Below are positions 46,381-54,192 of a stretch of 64,000 nt of DNA, piece by piece. The DNA lies in NCBI RefSeq assembly GCF_900167445.1, contig NZ_FUZT01000010.1, positions 62,001-126,000 on the forward strand, in the 5' to 3' direction. The notes beneath the pieces were generated by a model. The model was not told where the DNA came from. It saw nothing but the letters and a program-made list of their open reading frames with translations, and did not search any database. Source of the DNA: Maledivibacter halophilus. GTDB taxonomy: Bacteria > Bacillota > Clostridia > Peptostreptococcales > Caminicellaceae. The position numbers were made by a program, and so were the translations under genes. Numbering within the stretch: the stretch's first letter is position 1; every line of letters begins with the position of its first letter.

Positions 46381-46809
46381 ATGGATTCTACTGATCTAAG
46401 AATTTTAAAAGTTTTACAGGAAGATGGAAGGATTTCAATGAAGAATTTGGGAAAAATGGTAGGTCTTACGTCACCCGCCGTGTCCGAAAGAGTTAAAAGA
46501 CTAGAAGAGGATGGAGTTATTACCGGCTATAGGGCCACAGTTAATCCTGATAAACTCAACAAAAGTATAAAGGCATTTATAAGCTTAGCAATTAAAGCCC
46601 ATAATTATAAAAAGTTTTTGGATTTTGCTCCTGATAACAATAGTATAATTGAATGCCATCATATAACCGGCGGTGATTGTATGATAATAAAAGTCATGGT
46701 TGAAAGCATGGAAGAACTTGAACATCTTATTGATGATATGAAGAAATTTGGAGATACTCAGACGAACCTTATTCTTTCTACTCCAGTTAAAGGTAAAATA
46801 ATATTATAA
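46381..46809 (+). CDS. Lrp/AsnC-family transcriptional regulator
   Basis: 142-aa feast/famine regulator. N-terminal winged HTH (~1-60: MDSTDLRILKVLQEDGRISMKNLGKMVGLTSPAVSERVKRLEEDG) and a C-terminal RAM ligand-binding domain (~65-140: IIECHHITGGDCMIIKVMVESMEELEHLI). It senses amino acids as an octamer. It is divergent from the oxaloacetate/aspartate genes, which are reasonable targets. AGGAGG upstream. Confidence 0.93.
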   Translation: MDSTDLRILKVLQEDGRISMKNLGKMVGLTSPAVSERVKRLEEDGVITGYRATVNPDKLNKSIKAFISLAIKAHNYKKFLDFAPDNNSIIECHHITGGDCMIIKVMVESMEELEHLIDDMKKFGDTQTNLILSTPVKGKIIL

Positions 46810-46816
46810 AAAATAG

Positions 46817-46862
46817 CTAATGGTAATGGGACGTGTCTTTTGCCACGTCCCATTACCATTAG
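46817..46862. terminator. Strong bidirectional hairpin, lrp/copZ
   Basis: A perfect 19-bp inverted repeat (46817-46835 with 46844-46862, 8-nt loop) overlaps the copZ stop codon and follows lrp by 8 nt. It serves the two convergent genes. Confidence 0.8.
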
Positions 46863-47074
46863 ATTTCTCTTATTTCCATAACGTCATATCCTGCATCATC
46901 TACAGTCTGTCTTATTACAGATTCATCAATTTCCTTTTCCAGCTTGATAACAGCATTTTTTTTATCTACACTAACGCTTTCAACCACAACTCCATCAAGC
47001 TCACTTAAAGCTCTTTCTACTCTACCAGTGCAGTGATTACAGCTCATGCCTTCTATTACTATCATTTTTTTCAT
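46859..47074 (-). CDS. copZ: Copper chaperone (HMA domain)
   Basis: 71-aa single heavy-metal-associated domain (ferredoxin-like bab-bab). Metal-binding GMSCNHC at residues ~9-15 has both Cys, and the typical DDAGYDV end is present. It should carry Cu(I) to CopA. It lies 67 nt downstream of copA on the same strand, within the CsoR-type regulated unit. AGGAGG upstream of the ATG. Confidence 0.93.
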   Translation of the reverse strand: MKKMIVIEGMSCNHCTGRVERALSELDGVVVESVSVDKKNAVIKLEKEIDESVIRQTVDDAGYDVMEIREI

Positions 47075-47141
47075 TTAATTTCCTCCTAATTAATATATTT
47101 CTACCTTCATTAATATTTAATCTTAGGTTAAGTTAGTTAAT

Positions 47142-49592
47142 CTAAACCTTAAACCTTCTAAGCCTTAGTGCATTTGTTACTACGGATACTGAACTCATGG
47201 ACATGGCAGCTGCTGCAAACATTGGGTTAAGCTTTGGTCCTCCAAAGGCATAGAACAGTCCAGCTGCTAAAGGTATTCCCGCCGTATTGTATGCAAAGGC
47301 CCAAAAGAGATTTTGCTTGATATTTTTAATAGTACTTTTGCTTAATTTTATTGCGGTAACTACATCTAAAAGATCACTTTTCATTAGGACTATATCGGCT
47401 GATTCCATTGCAACATCTGTTCCTGAGCCAATTGCTATACCAATATCAGCTATAGCTAGGGCAGGTGCATCATTTATTCCATCTCCAACCATAGCTACTT
47501 TTTTTCCTTCTTTCTGAAGCTTTTCAACTTCATTTGCCTTATCTTCAGGTAAAACTTCAGCTAAAACTATATCAATACCAACCTGCCTAGCTATTGCCTC
47601 GGCTGTTCTCTTATTATCTCCTGTAATCATGGCAACTTTTATTCCCATAGCATGCAATTTTTCTATTGCTTTTTTACTATTTTCCTTTACAACATCTGCT
47701 ACTGCTATTATTCCCTCTAATCTATTATTTATTGCAATAAACATTGGTGTTTTCCCTTCATTTGCCAATCTGACTGCTTCTTCTTTTAATGTCACATCAA
47801 TATTTTTATCTTTCATAAGCTTTTCATTACCAAGAAGTATTTCATTTCCTTCCAGTTTTACTTCTATTCCATGACCTGGTATTGCATAAAATTCTTCTGC
47901 TTTTAATAGGGATAATTCTCTTTGGCTGGCCTCTTTTACTATGGCCTCTCCTAGTGGATGCTCTGAGCCCTTTTCAGAAGTAGCTGCTATTTGTAAGATT
48001 TTATCTTCTTTATAATTACCAGTTGTAATTATATCGGTAACTCTAGGCTTACCTTCGGTTATGGTTCCAGTCTTATCGAATACTATTGTTTGTATTTTAT
48101 AGGCGGTTTCTAAAGCCACGCCGCTTTTAATAAGAACTCCAAGCTCTGCTCCTTTACCAGTCCCAACCATTATTGCTGTAGGTGTGGCAAGACCTAGGGC
48201 ACAGGGGCATGCTATTACTAGAACCGAAATAAATATTGTTAATGCAAATACTGGCTCTGAGCCGGTTATATACCATAAGAGTCCTGATATCACCGCAATA
48301 GCCATTACTATAGGTACAAAATAACCAGCTATTATATCTGCTAATTTTGCAATAGGTGCCTTACTCCCCTGTGCTTCTTCAACCAGTTTAATTATTTGTG
48401 CCAAGGCTGTATCCTTACCAACTTTAGTTGCTTTGAATTTAATAATACCATTTTTATTTATGCTTGCACCTACAACCTTGTCTCCTATATTTTTTTCTAC
48501 AGGTATACTCTCTCCTGTAAGCATTGATTCATCAACTGAGCTGCGTCCCTCAACTACTTTTCCATCTACTGGTATCTTCTCTCCCGGTTTAACTAATATA
48601 ATATCTCCTGCCTCAACTTCCTCTATAGGAATTGCTATTTCTTCTTCTCCCTTCACTATTGTTGCAGTCTTGGGCTGAAGACCTATTAATTTCTTTATAG
48701 CCTCAGAGGTCTTTCCCTTGGACCGAGTCTCAAGGTATTTACCAAGCATTATAAGGGCAATAATCACTCCAGCGGTTTCAAAGTACAAGTCTTTAGCATA
48801 TTCATTGTGCCCACTTATGATTTTATACATTGCATAAATTCCATATATAAAGGCTGCACTTGTTCCTACGGCTATGAGTGAATCCATATTTGGACTTCTT
48901 CTTAATAGTGCTTTAAAACCTACTGTATAGAATTTATATCCTGCTATAACTATAGGAACCGTTAATATTAACTGGACTAATGCAAAGTTTAGAGGGTTAT
49001 ACTCCGGATTTATAAATGATGGTATTGGAAGTCCCATCATATGTCCCATAGCAATGTATAATAATGGTATAGTAAAGGAAATAGCCACTAAGAACTTAGT
49101 CCACATAGCTTTTGATTCTCTTTCCTTTTTATCCTGATCTTCGTCCTGAAAGGCTTCCTTTTCCACATTTAGTGGAGTATATCCTGCTTTTTTAATTGCT
49201 CCCTTTATATCTGACAATCTTACCTTATTAATATCATAAACTACTCCTGCTTTATTTGTGGCTATGTTTACATTTACTGATTTTATTCCATCTAATTTGT
49301 TGATACTCCTATCAACTGCACCAGCGCAGGAAGCTCATGTCATACCTTCTACCGGTATTACGACTTCTTTTAGTTCTTCATCCAACAAGGCTTCATATCC
49401 TGCTTTACTTACAGCTTCCACTATTTCATCCTGGGAAACCTCTTCTTCATTATATTTAACCATCATCTTTTCTGTGGCTAAATTTACATTAGCATCAAGT
49501 ATTCCATCTTTTTTGTTAACTGCTCTTTCTACTGCTCTAACACACGCTGCACAGGTCATTCCCTTTATTTTAAAGTTTTTCTCTATAGTCAT
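47142..49592 (-). CDS. copA: Copper-exporting P1B-ATPase with predicted selenocysteine (UGA at codon 86)
   Basis: One frame of 816 residues with a single internal TGA (49337-49335). Domain order: HMA1 with GMTCAAC (C14, C17), HMA2 with GMT-U86-ASC89, P1B ATPase core with CPC at 462-464, DKTGT at 506-510, an HP motif (GSEHPLGEA) and [11 protein letters not shown] replaces exactly the first Cys codon of the CxxC motif, and protein-like sequence continues in frame on both sides. A hairpin with a 7-bp stem and GGAG loop lies 25 nt beyond. This fits a UxxC selenoprotein better than a nonsense mutation. ATG with AAAGGAG upstream. Exports Cu(I)/Ag(I). If TGA were a stop, only HMA1 and a separately started ATPase would be made. 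Confidence 0.88.
49299..49316 (-). promoter_or_regulatory. Candidate bSECIS in copA
   Basis: On the minus strand, GTTGATA-GGAG-TATCAAC forms a perfect 7-bp stem with a four-base loop starting with G. The loop begins 25 nt after the UGA, in the usual range for bacterial SECIS elements. It is inside the coding frame, as bacterial SECIS are. Confidence 0.78.
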
Positions 49593-49630
49593 TTTTTCAC
49601 TCCTTTCAAGTCAGAATTCTTTCATATAAT

Positions 49631-49659
49631 ATTATATACCCATACAGGGTATATGTAAA
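49631..49659 (-). promoter_or_regulatory. copA promoter with CsoR-type operator
   Basis: On the minus strand, -35 TTTACA (49659-49654) and -10 TATAAT (49636-49631) have a 17-nt spacer. The spacer is filled by ATATACCC-N5-GGGTATAT (plus-strand 49634-49654), which matches the TACCC...GGGTA pattern of CsoR operators. Cu(I) binding to CsoR would lift repression. No csoR gene is in the window. Confidence 0.82.
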
Positions 49660-49848
49660 TAAACTTTTTGATTTGGATCTCCTAAGCCTATAATCTTTAA
49701 CATATTCTCTTGTTATTTATTTTACCCAAAATTCAATTATTTAAGATGAATTTAAATTTATATGATATAATATTCTTAAATTATAGGATAAAAACACAGT
49801 TCTGGTTGGTAGTCCAGACGTATCTCAAACATATATAGAAAAATATAT

Positions 49849-50040
49849 GCCAATAAAACTTTAAAAATGAAGGTAGCCTCTTAAGGTTCTTTTAGCTCCC
49901 TTTATAAGAGGAGCGTAAAAGGATTCTCAGTGGCTACCTGAGTAAATGAGACTTTTTATGGCATATATCTATAGAGATACCAGTAACCTTCCCCCTTCGG
50001 GTCGTCCATTCCTAGTAAACATATTATTTAAGAAGGGGAG
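49849..50040 (+). promoter_or_regulatory. Structured leader of yjdF, candidate yjdF riboswitch
   Basis: The outer stem ATATATGCCA/TGGCATATAT (49849-49966) encloses an inner stem GGTAGCC/GGCTACC and a further hairpin (CTCC...AAGAGGAG). Downstream, CCCCTTC (49992-49998) can pair with GAAGGGG (50032-50038), which is the ribosome site of yjdF; that would allow translational control. Position, size and gene partner fit the yjdF motif (azaaromatic-binding riboswitch class), but I cannot confirm the consensus. Partial relatives lie at 10.1 and 25.5 kb. Confidence 0.5.
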
Positions 50041-50046
50041 AGTTTT

Positions 50047-50472
50047 ATGAAATGCATCAATACTTCATGTACCATTCTTTTTGAAAGTCCCTATTGGGTA
50101 GGAATTTTTGAAAGAAAGGATGATGAAGAGTATTCTGTTTCTAAATTCGTATTTGGAAAAGAGCCTACGGCTCCTGAGCTCTACAATTTTATTTTAAAAT
50201 CTTATCCAAATAAATTAAGGTACATTAAGACAGAAAATAATACGGATGAAATAATTAGAAAAAAGATTAATCCTAAGAAAAGACAAAGAGAAGCCGCTAA
50301 AGCTATGGATGAAAAAGGGATTTCTACAAAGGCACAGCAGACTTTAAAGATTCAATACGAAAAGAATAAGAAACAGAAGAAAAAAATTTCTAAGGTGAAA
50401 AAACAAGAGCTTGAAAAGAAAAAATTTGAATTAAAACAAGAAAAAAAGAAGCAGAAAAAGCGAGGACATTAA
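50047..50472 (+). CDS. yjdF: YjdF family protein (DUF2992)
   Basis: 141-aa protein of the YjdF/DUF2992 family. N-terminal domain (~1-60: ILFESPYWVGIFERKDDEEYSVSKFVFGKEPTAPELYNFILKSY), then NPKKRQREAAKAM...GISTKAQQTLK and a very Lys-rich C-terminal tail (~105-141). Function unknown; homologues are often controlled by the yjdF riboswitch. AAGGGGAG 6 nt before the ATG. Monocistronic, with a hairpin after the stop. Confidence 0.9.
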   Translation: MKCINTSCTILFESPYWVGIFERKDDEEYSVSKFVFGKEPTAPELYNFILKSYPNKLRYIKTENNTDEIIRKKINPKKRQREAAKAMDEKGISTKAQQTLKIQYEKNKKQKKKISKVKKQELEKKKFELKQEKKKQKKRGH

Positions 50473-50483
50473 TAATAATTTCA

Positions 50484-50546
50484 TGACAAGGGGATGTTTC
50501 ATCTGCCATATATTGTTTATGTGACAGCTGACACATCCCCTTGTCA
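50484..50546. terminator. Bidirectional hairpin, yjdF/DUF1294
   Basis: TGACAAGGGGATGT (50484-50497) pairs with ACATCCCCTTGTCA (50533-50546) with a ~35-nt loop containing GTGACAGCTGAC. It sits between two convergent genes. The loop sequence is related to the hairpins at 20.7 and 46.8 kb, so it may be a repeated 3'-end element. Confidence 0.65.
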
Positions 50547-50553
50547 GTAGTCA

Positions 50554-50853
50554 TTATTTTTGAAAATATATAACATAAATGCTAACACATACTATAGCTT
50601 TATTAAACAAGTATAATAGGGGTATGCCTATATAAAAACTTTTGTGCTGGGTTTTATGTCTAGCCATCATCATACTTAAAAGTATTCCTATAGCCCCCCC
50701 AATAAATGCTACGATAAAGAAATTCATTTCTTTAATTCTCCATTTGTTTTTCTTCGCTTTGTACTTATCTATAATTACAATGGCAAATCCATATATATTA
50801 ATTATGAGAATGTAGAGTGCAAAATAAAATTCTTTATGTTTTAATATTTCCAT
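50554..50853 (-). CDS. DUF1294 membrane protein
   Basis: 99-aa protein with three to four helices and the DUF1294 signature: DKYKAKKNKWRIKE near residue 30, then GGAIGILLSMMMARHKTQHKSFYIGIP. The role of the family is unknown; some members are fused to cold-shock domains. Own transcription unit, AAGGAG upstream. Confidence 0.88.
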   Translation of the reverse strand: MEILKHKEFYFALYILIINIYGFAIVIIDKYKAKKNKWRIKEMNFFIVAFIGGAIGILLSMMMARHKTQHKSFYIGIPLLYLFNKAIVCVSIYVIYFQK

Positions 50854-50974
50854 TTTATTATCTCCTTTGTAGTATGTAATCTATATTAATTATACACTAG
50901 CTTTTAAATATATAACAAAAAAACTAAAAAATCCAGTGCAAAAAGAAATATTAATTCCTTTTTTGCACTAGATT

Positions 50975-52249
50975 TTATATTTCTCCATAAATCGAATCTA
51001 CTTCATCCCAAAATCCATTAAATTCATGAACTATTTTTCTTTGTACTCTGCTGCGACCTTCATTTATCTCATCATAATTAGACTTTAAGATAGACAATAT
51101 GTCTCCATCTATTTCATTTCTTTTAGCCATTCCATCTAACACCTTTAGTGCTTTCTTTTTTTCCATACCTTTGCGATAAGGTCTATCCTCTGAAATAGCA
51201 GTAAAAATATCGGATACTGCCATAATTCTTGAACCAAATGATAGCTGTGATGCTGTTTTTTTAAAGGGATAGCCCTTGCCATTTAACCTTTCATGATGGA
51301 GTCCAGCCCATTCGTATATTTCTCCAATTCCTCTTATTTTTTTTAGAATTATATATGTATAGTAAACATGCTTTTTAACTATCTCAAATTCATTTCTAGA
51401 AAGACTAGCTGGTTTTTCCAATAATTCCTTGGGAACTGCCAATTTCCCCAAATCGTGAAGATTTCCAGCAATTTTCATCATTTTTATCTGAGTATCTTCC
51501 ATTTTAGAAAGCTTTGCAAGCTTACAGGCAGTATATGCAACCCCACTAGAATGTGTGGCTGTAAATCTACTCCTAAAGTCAATGATCCTTTCAAAAATCT
51601 TCCCTATATCCAATAGCTCATCTATATCTAATAATTTACCTTCTAGCCAACTATAAAATACAGCCTTAATATTTTCAGAATCTAGGGCTTGTAAAATAGT
51701 TTTAAATTCACCGGGCTCTATAAAGGCATCAACAATATCAGGATTAAATTTTTTACCTCTGTCTCTACTAATTTGTTTAGCTATGTAATCAATCTGACTA
51801 TAAGGATTTCTTCCCCAATTCATCAAAACATCTACCCTATCAATTAGATAAATAATTTGACTGCCTAAAGGAATCTCAACATTTTTCTTTTTGAAATTGT
51901 CCATTTCATCCCATCTAACATGATGACACCTAATTATATTTGAAATTTGATTAAAGGGTTTATACACTTTAATCAAATTATACCCTACAACAGAGTGAAA
52001 ATGGGGATCCTTTAAATCAAATTCAAGGCTGTCCAGTCTTTCCTTTAAAGATAATGCCCCTGAATCATGGAGTAATGCAGCATAGATTAAATCTTGTATA
52101 TCCTTTTTCTCCATTTCCAGCTTTACACCTAGCTTTAGTGACATAAATGCCACCCTTACATGGTGCCCTACTATAGAAGAGCTAATGAGATCCAGACTTT
52201 CTGATAAAGCTAAAATCAAATCGGTTTGAGGTATTTTTATTTCCTCCAT
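50975..52249 (-). CDS. HD-GYP-type phosphodiesterase with tandem HD domains
   Basis: 424-aa cytoplasmic protein with two HD-type halves. The first (~1-190) has LLHDSGALS and CHHVRWDE. The second (~215-410) has the HD-GYP layout NLHDLGKL, KHVYYTYIIL, LHHERLNGKGYP and SDIFTAISEDRPYR, so it probably hydrolyses cyclic di-GMP. It could oppose the GGDEF protein at 37.4 kb. GGAGG upstream. No sensor or response-regulator domain is visible. Confidence 0.88.
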   Translation of the reverse strand: MEEIKIPQTDLILALSESLDLISSSIVGHHVRVAFMSLKLGVKLEMEKKDIQDLIYAALLHDSGALSLKERLDSLEFDLKDPHFHSVVGYNLIKVYKPFNQISNIIRCHHVRWDEMDNFKKKNVEIPLGSQIIYLIDRVDVLMNWGRNPYSQIDYIAKQISRDRGKKFNPDIVDAFIEPGEFKTILQALDSENIKAVFYSWLEGKLLDIDELLDIGKIFERIIDFRSRFTATHSSGVAYTACKLAKLSKMEDTQIKMMKIAGNLHDLGKLAVPKELLEKPASLSRNEFEIVKKHVYYTYIILKKIRGIGEIYEWAGLHHERLNGKGYPFKKTASQLSFGSRIMAVSDIFTAISEDRPYRKGMEKKKALKVLDGMAKRNEIDGDILSILKSNYDEINEGRSRVQRKIVHEFNGFWDEVDSIYGEI

Positions 52250-52500
52250 AAAATCCCTCCTATTAATCCCTATAATACACTAATTATTTATGTTTATAAA
52301 GATAAATAATTTGAAAAATCAATAAAAATAAAAACTAAAGAAAATTTATTGTTTTGCTAGAAATTTATATTAACATAAATTAAGACCTTTTTCTTTATAT
52401 TTTTACATTTTATCTTAAGAGTTTTTTCTGGTAACAGTATGAATTTACTTTGTTTAAAAGCTATTCTTCATGGGAATTATTTAAGTTTTTAGACAAATAA

Positions 52501-52532
52501 AAGTGCTTGAATATTATAATATTCAAGCACTT
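52501..52532. terminator. Perfect palindrome terminator
   Basis: AAGTGCTTGAATATTA is followed at once by its reverse complement TAATATTCAAGCACTT, with T-runs on both strands. It lies after the DUF2680 gene (minus). The rest of 52250-52500 is AT-rich and shows no gene. Confidence 0.8.
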
Positions 52533-52572
52533 TTATTAAAATCAATATGTTTTAGGACTTTTTTCTTATTTT

Positions 52573-52884
52573 TTACCAATGCATACCAGGTCCAAATCCT
52601 CCTAGTCCTCTTCTAGCCCCTCTACCAAAGCCCCCACATCCTCCTTGAAAGCCAAATCCATTTTCATTATGGTATTTTTCCATATAATCTATTCTGTCAT
52701 TCCAGTATTTTGCTTGTTCTTCTGTAACCAACCCACTTTTTACTGACTCTTCTACCTTATCTTTTCTCCATTTAATCATATCATTGTACCAGTCTGGAAC
52801 CTCATTATTACTGTCTGCAAAAGCTATCACCCCAAGGGATAAGATTAATACAGCTGCTAAAGCAAGCATTACTATTTTTTTCAT
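52573..52884 (-). CDS. DUF2680 (YckD-like) secreted protein
   Basis: 103-aa secreted protein: a signal peptide (MKKIVMLALAAVLILSLGVIAFA), a DUF2680 helical segment (VPDWYNDMIKWRKDKVEESVKSGLVTEEQAKYWNDRIDYM) and a Gly/Phe/Arg-rich tail ending GMHW. I chose the ATG at 52884 because GGAG lies 7 nt upstream; the in-frame ATG at 52890 is only 1 nt from it. Divergent from the SHOCT/two-component cluster, which may control it. Confidence 0.85.
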   Translation of the reverse strand: MKKIVMLALAAVLILSLGVIAFADSNNEVPDWYNDMIKWRKDKVEESVKSGLVTEEQAKYWNDRIDYMEKYHNENGFGFQGGCGGFGRGARRGLGGFGPGMHW

Positions 52885-53058
52885 TTTCATTCTCCTTTCT
52901 TGTTTTCCTTTTTTCTTTAAAGTCATTATAAATCTTAATTGTGAAGATAATATGAAGATATAAAGATTTTTTTCTTCATATTATCTTCACAAGTTTTGGG
53001 TATTATATTTATAACATGAAGTAAAAGTAAACATTAAATTTGTTTATCTTTATAATAT

Positions 53059-53183
53059 TTGAGGAAATTGCATAATACATATAAAGATTTCCAAAATACA
53101 AAATGTAGTAGAAAGAGTCAAGTAAGTCGCCTAGATATTGTATTTTAAAATTAATAATGTCAATTATGCAAGTTTCTAATTTA
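53059..53183. repeat. R1 repeat, diverged copy
   Basis: Ends TTTGAGGAAATTGCATAAT and CAATTATGCAAGTTTCTAA are R1-like, but the ~85-bp middle is unrelated to the other copies. It fills most of the 324-bp gap between the divergent DUF2680 and SHOCT genes, which must also hold their promoters. Confidence 0.5.
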
Positions 53184-53208
53184 AGAAAGTAGAAGGGAGA
53201 TGAAAACT

Positions 53209-53445
53209 ATGATGCACCATTGGATGGGATTTAATAGATTTGGATGGATGGGAGGTTTTATGATGATTTTATGGCCTTTACTAATAGGAGTTGTTTTTTA
53301 CCTAATTCTTAAATCCTCAAGAAATCATTCTTCTTTCAATAATAGAAAAAATAATGCTCTAAAAATTTTAGATGAAAAGTATGCTTCCGGAGCAATCACA
53401 GAAGATGAATATCTCCATAAGAAAAGAATTCTAAAAGACGACTAA
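53209..53445 (+). CDS. SHOCT-domain membrane protein
   Basis: 78-aa protein with a Met/His/Trp/Gly-rich N-terminus (MMHHWMGFNRFGWMGGFMM), one membrane helix (~20-40) and a C-terminal SHOCT motif (ALKILDEKYASGAITEDEYLHKKRIL). The start at 53209 has GGGAG 9 nt upstream. It lies 48 nt before the response-regulator gene and probably belongs to the same envelope/metal-response unit. Confidence 0.8.
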   Translation: MMHHWMGFNRFGWMGGFMMILWPLLIGVVFYLILKSSRNHSSFNNRKNNALKILDEKYASGAITEDEYLHKKRILKDD

Positions 53446-53493
53446 TGTCGTCTTTATTAACATTTGGAAATTAGACTATGAAGGGTGAGAGTT

Positions 53494-54189
53494 ATGAATG
53501 AGCAATTTAAAATCCTAGTTATTGAAGATGAAGAAAAAATTTTAAATGTTATAGAAGCTTATCTTAAAAATGAAGGATATACTATTTATAAAGCCAAAAA
53601 TGGATTGGAAGGGCTAAATATCTTTAAAAGCTCTTCTCCACATCTAGTAGTTCTGGATTTAATGCTTCCTGGTTTATCGGGAGAAGAAATATGTAAAAAC
53701 ATAAGAAGCTCTTCCGATATTCCAGTAATCATGCTTACTGCAAAAACCAATGAAAAATCTAAGCTTGAAGGTTTCTCCCTTGGAGCCGATGACTATGTAA
53801 CTAAACCCTTTAGCCCAAGGGAATTGGTGGAAAGGGTTAGAGCAATATTAAGAAGAAGCTATAGAAAACAAGGTCCTTTGTCAGATATATTATCCTTCAA
53901 TAATAATGAGCTTACTATTAATATCAAAAAACATGAAGTTACTAAAAATGATAAACTAATTAATTTGACTCCCAACGAATACGATATTTTATTAATTCTT
54001 GCTTCAAATCCCGGTCAGACTTTTTCTAGGGAAAGACTTGTAGAAACAGTTTTTGGATTAGATTACGATGGATACGATAGGACAATAGATACCCATGTAA
54101 AAAATATTAGACAAAAAATTGAAGAAAATCCTAAGTCTCCAAAGTATTTACTTACCGTATACGGTATAGGTTATAAGTTCGGAGGTTAG
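53494..54189 (+). CDS. OmpR-family response regulator
   Basis: 231-aa regulator: receiver domain (~1-120) with phospho-acceptor Asp in VVLDLMLPG and the KPF motif (Lys ~103), and an OmpR/PhoB winged-helix domain (~130-230, ending TVYGIGYKF). Start at ATG 53494 with AGGGTGAG upstream rather than GTG 53485. The kinase gene follows after 3 nt. Confidence 0.93.
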   Translation: MNEQFKILVIEDEEKILNVIEAYLKNEGYTIYKAKNGLEGLNIFKSSSPHLVVLDLMLPGLSGEEICKNIRSSSDIPVIMLTAKTNEKSKLEGFSLGADDYVTKPFSPRELVERVRAILRRSYRKQGPLSDILSFNNNELTINIKKHEVTKNDKLINLTPNEYDILLILASNPGQTFSRERLVETVFGLDYDGYDRTIDTHVKNIRQKIEENPKSPKYLLTVYGIGYKFGG

Positions 54190-54192
54190 ATA

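Noticed and set aside
49335..49592. Separate 85-aa HMA protein followed by an independent ATPase starting at 49217
   Set aside because: The two are in the same frame, and the sequence between them (ASCAGAV...) is the rest of the second HMA motif. The alternative start at 49217 falls inside HMA2 with no ribosome site. One frame with a Sec codon explains everything.
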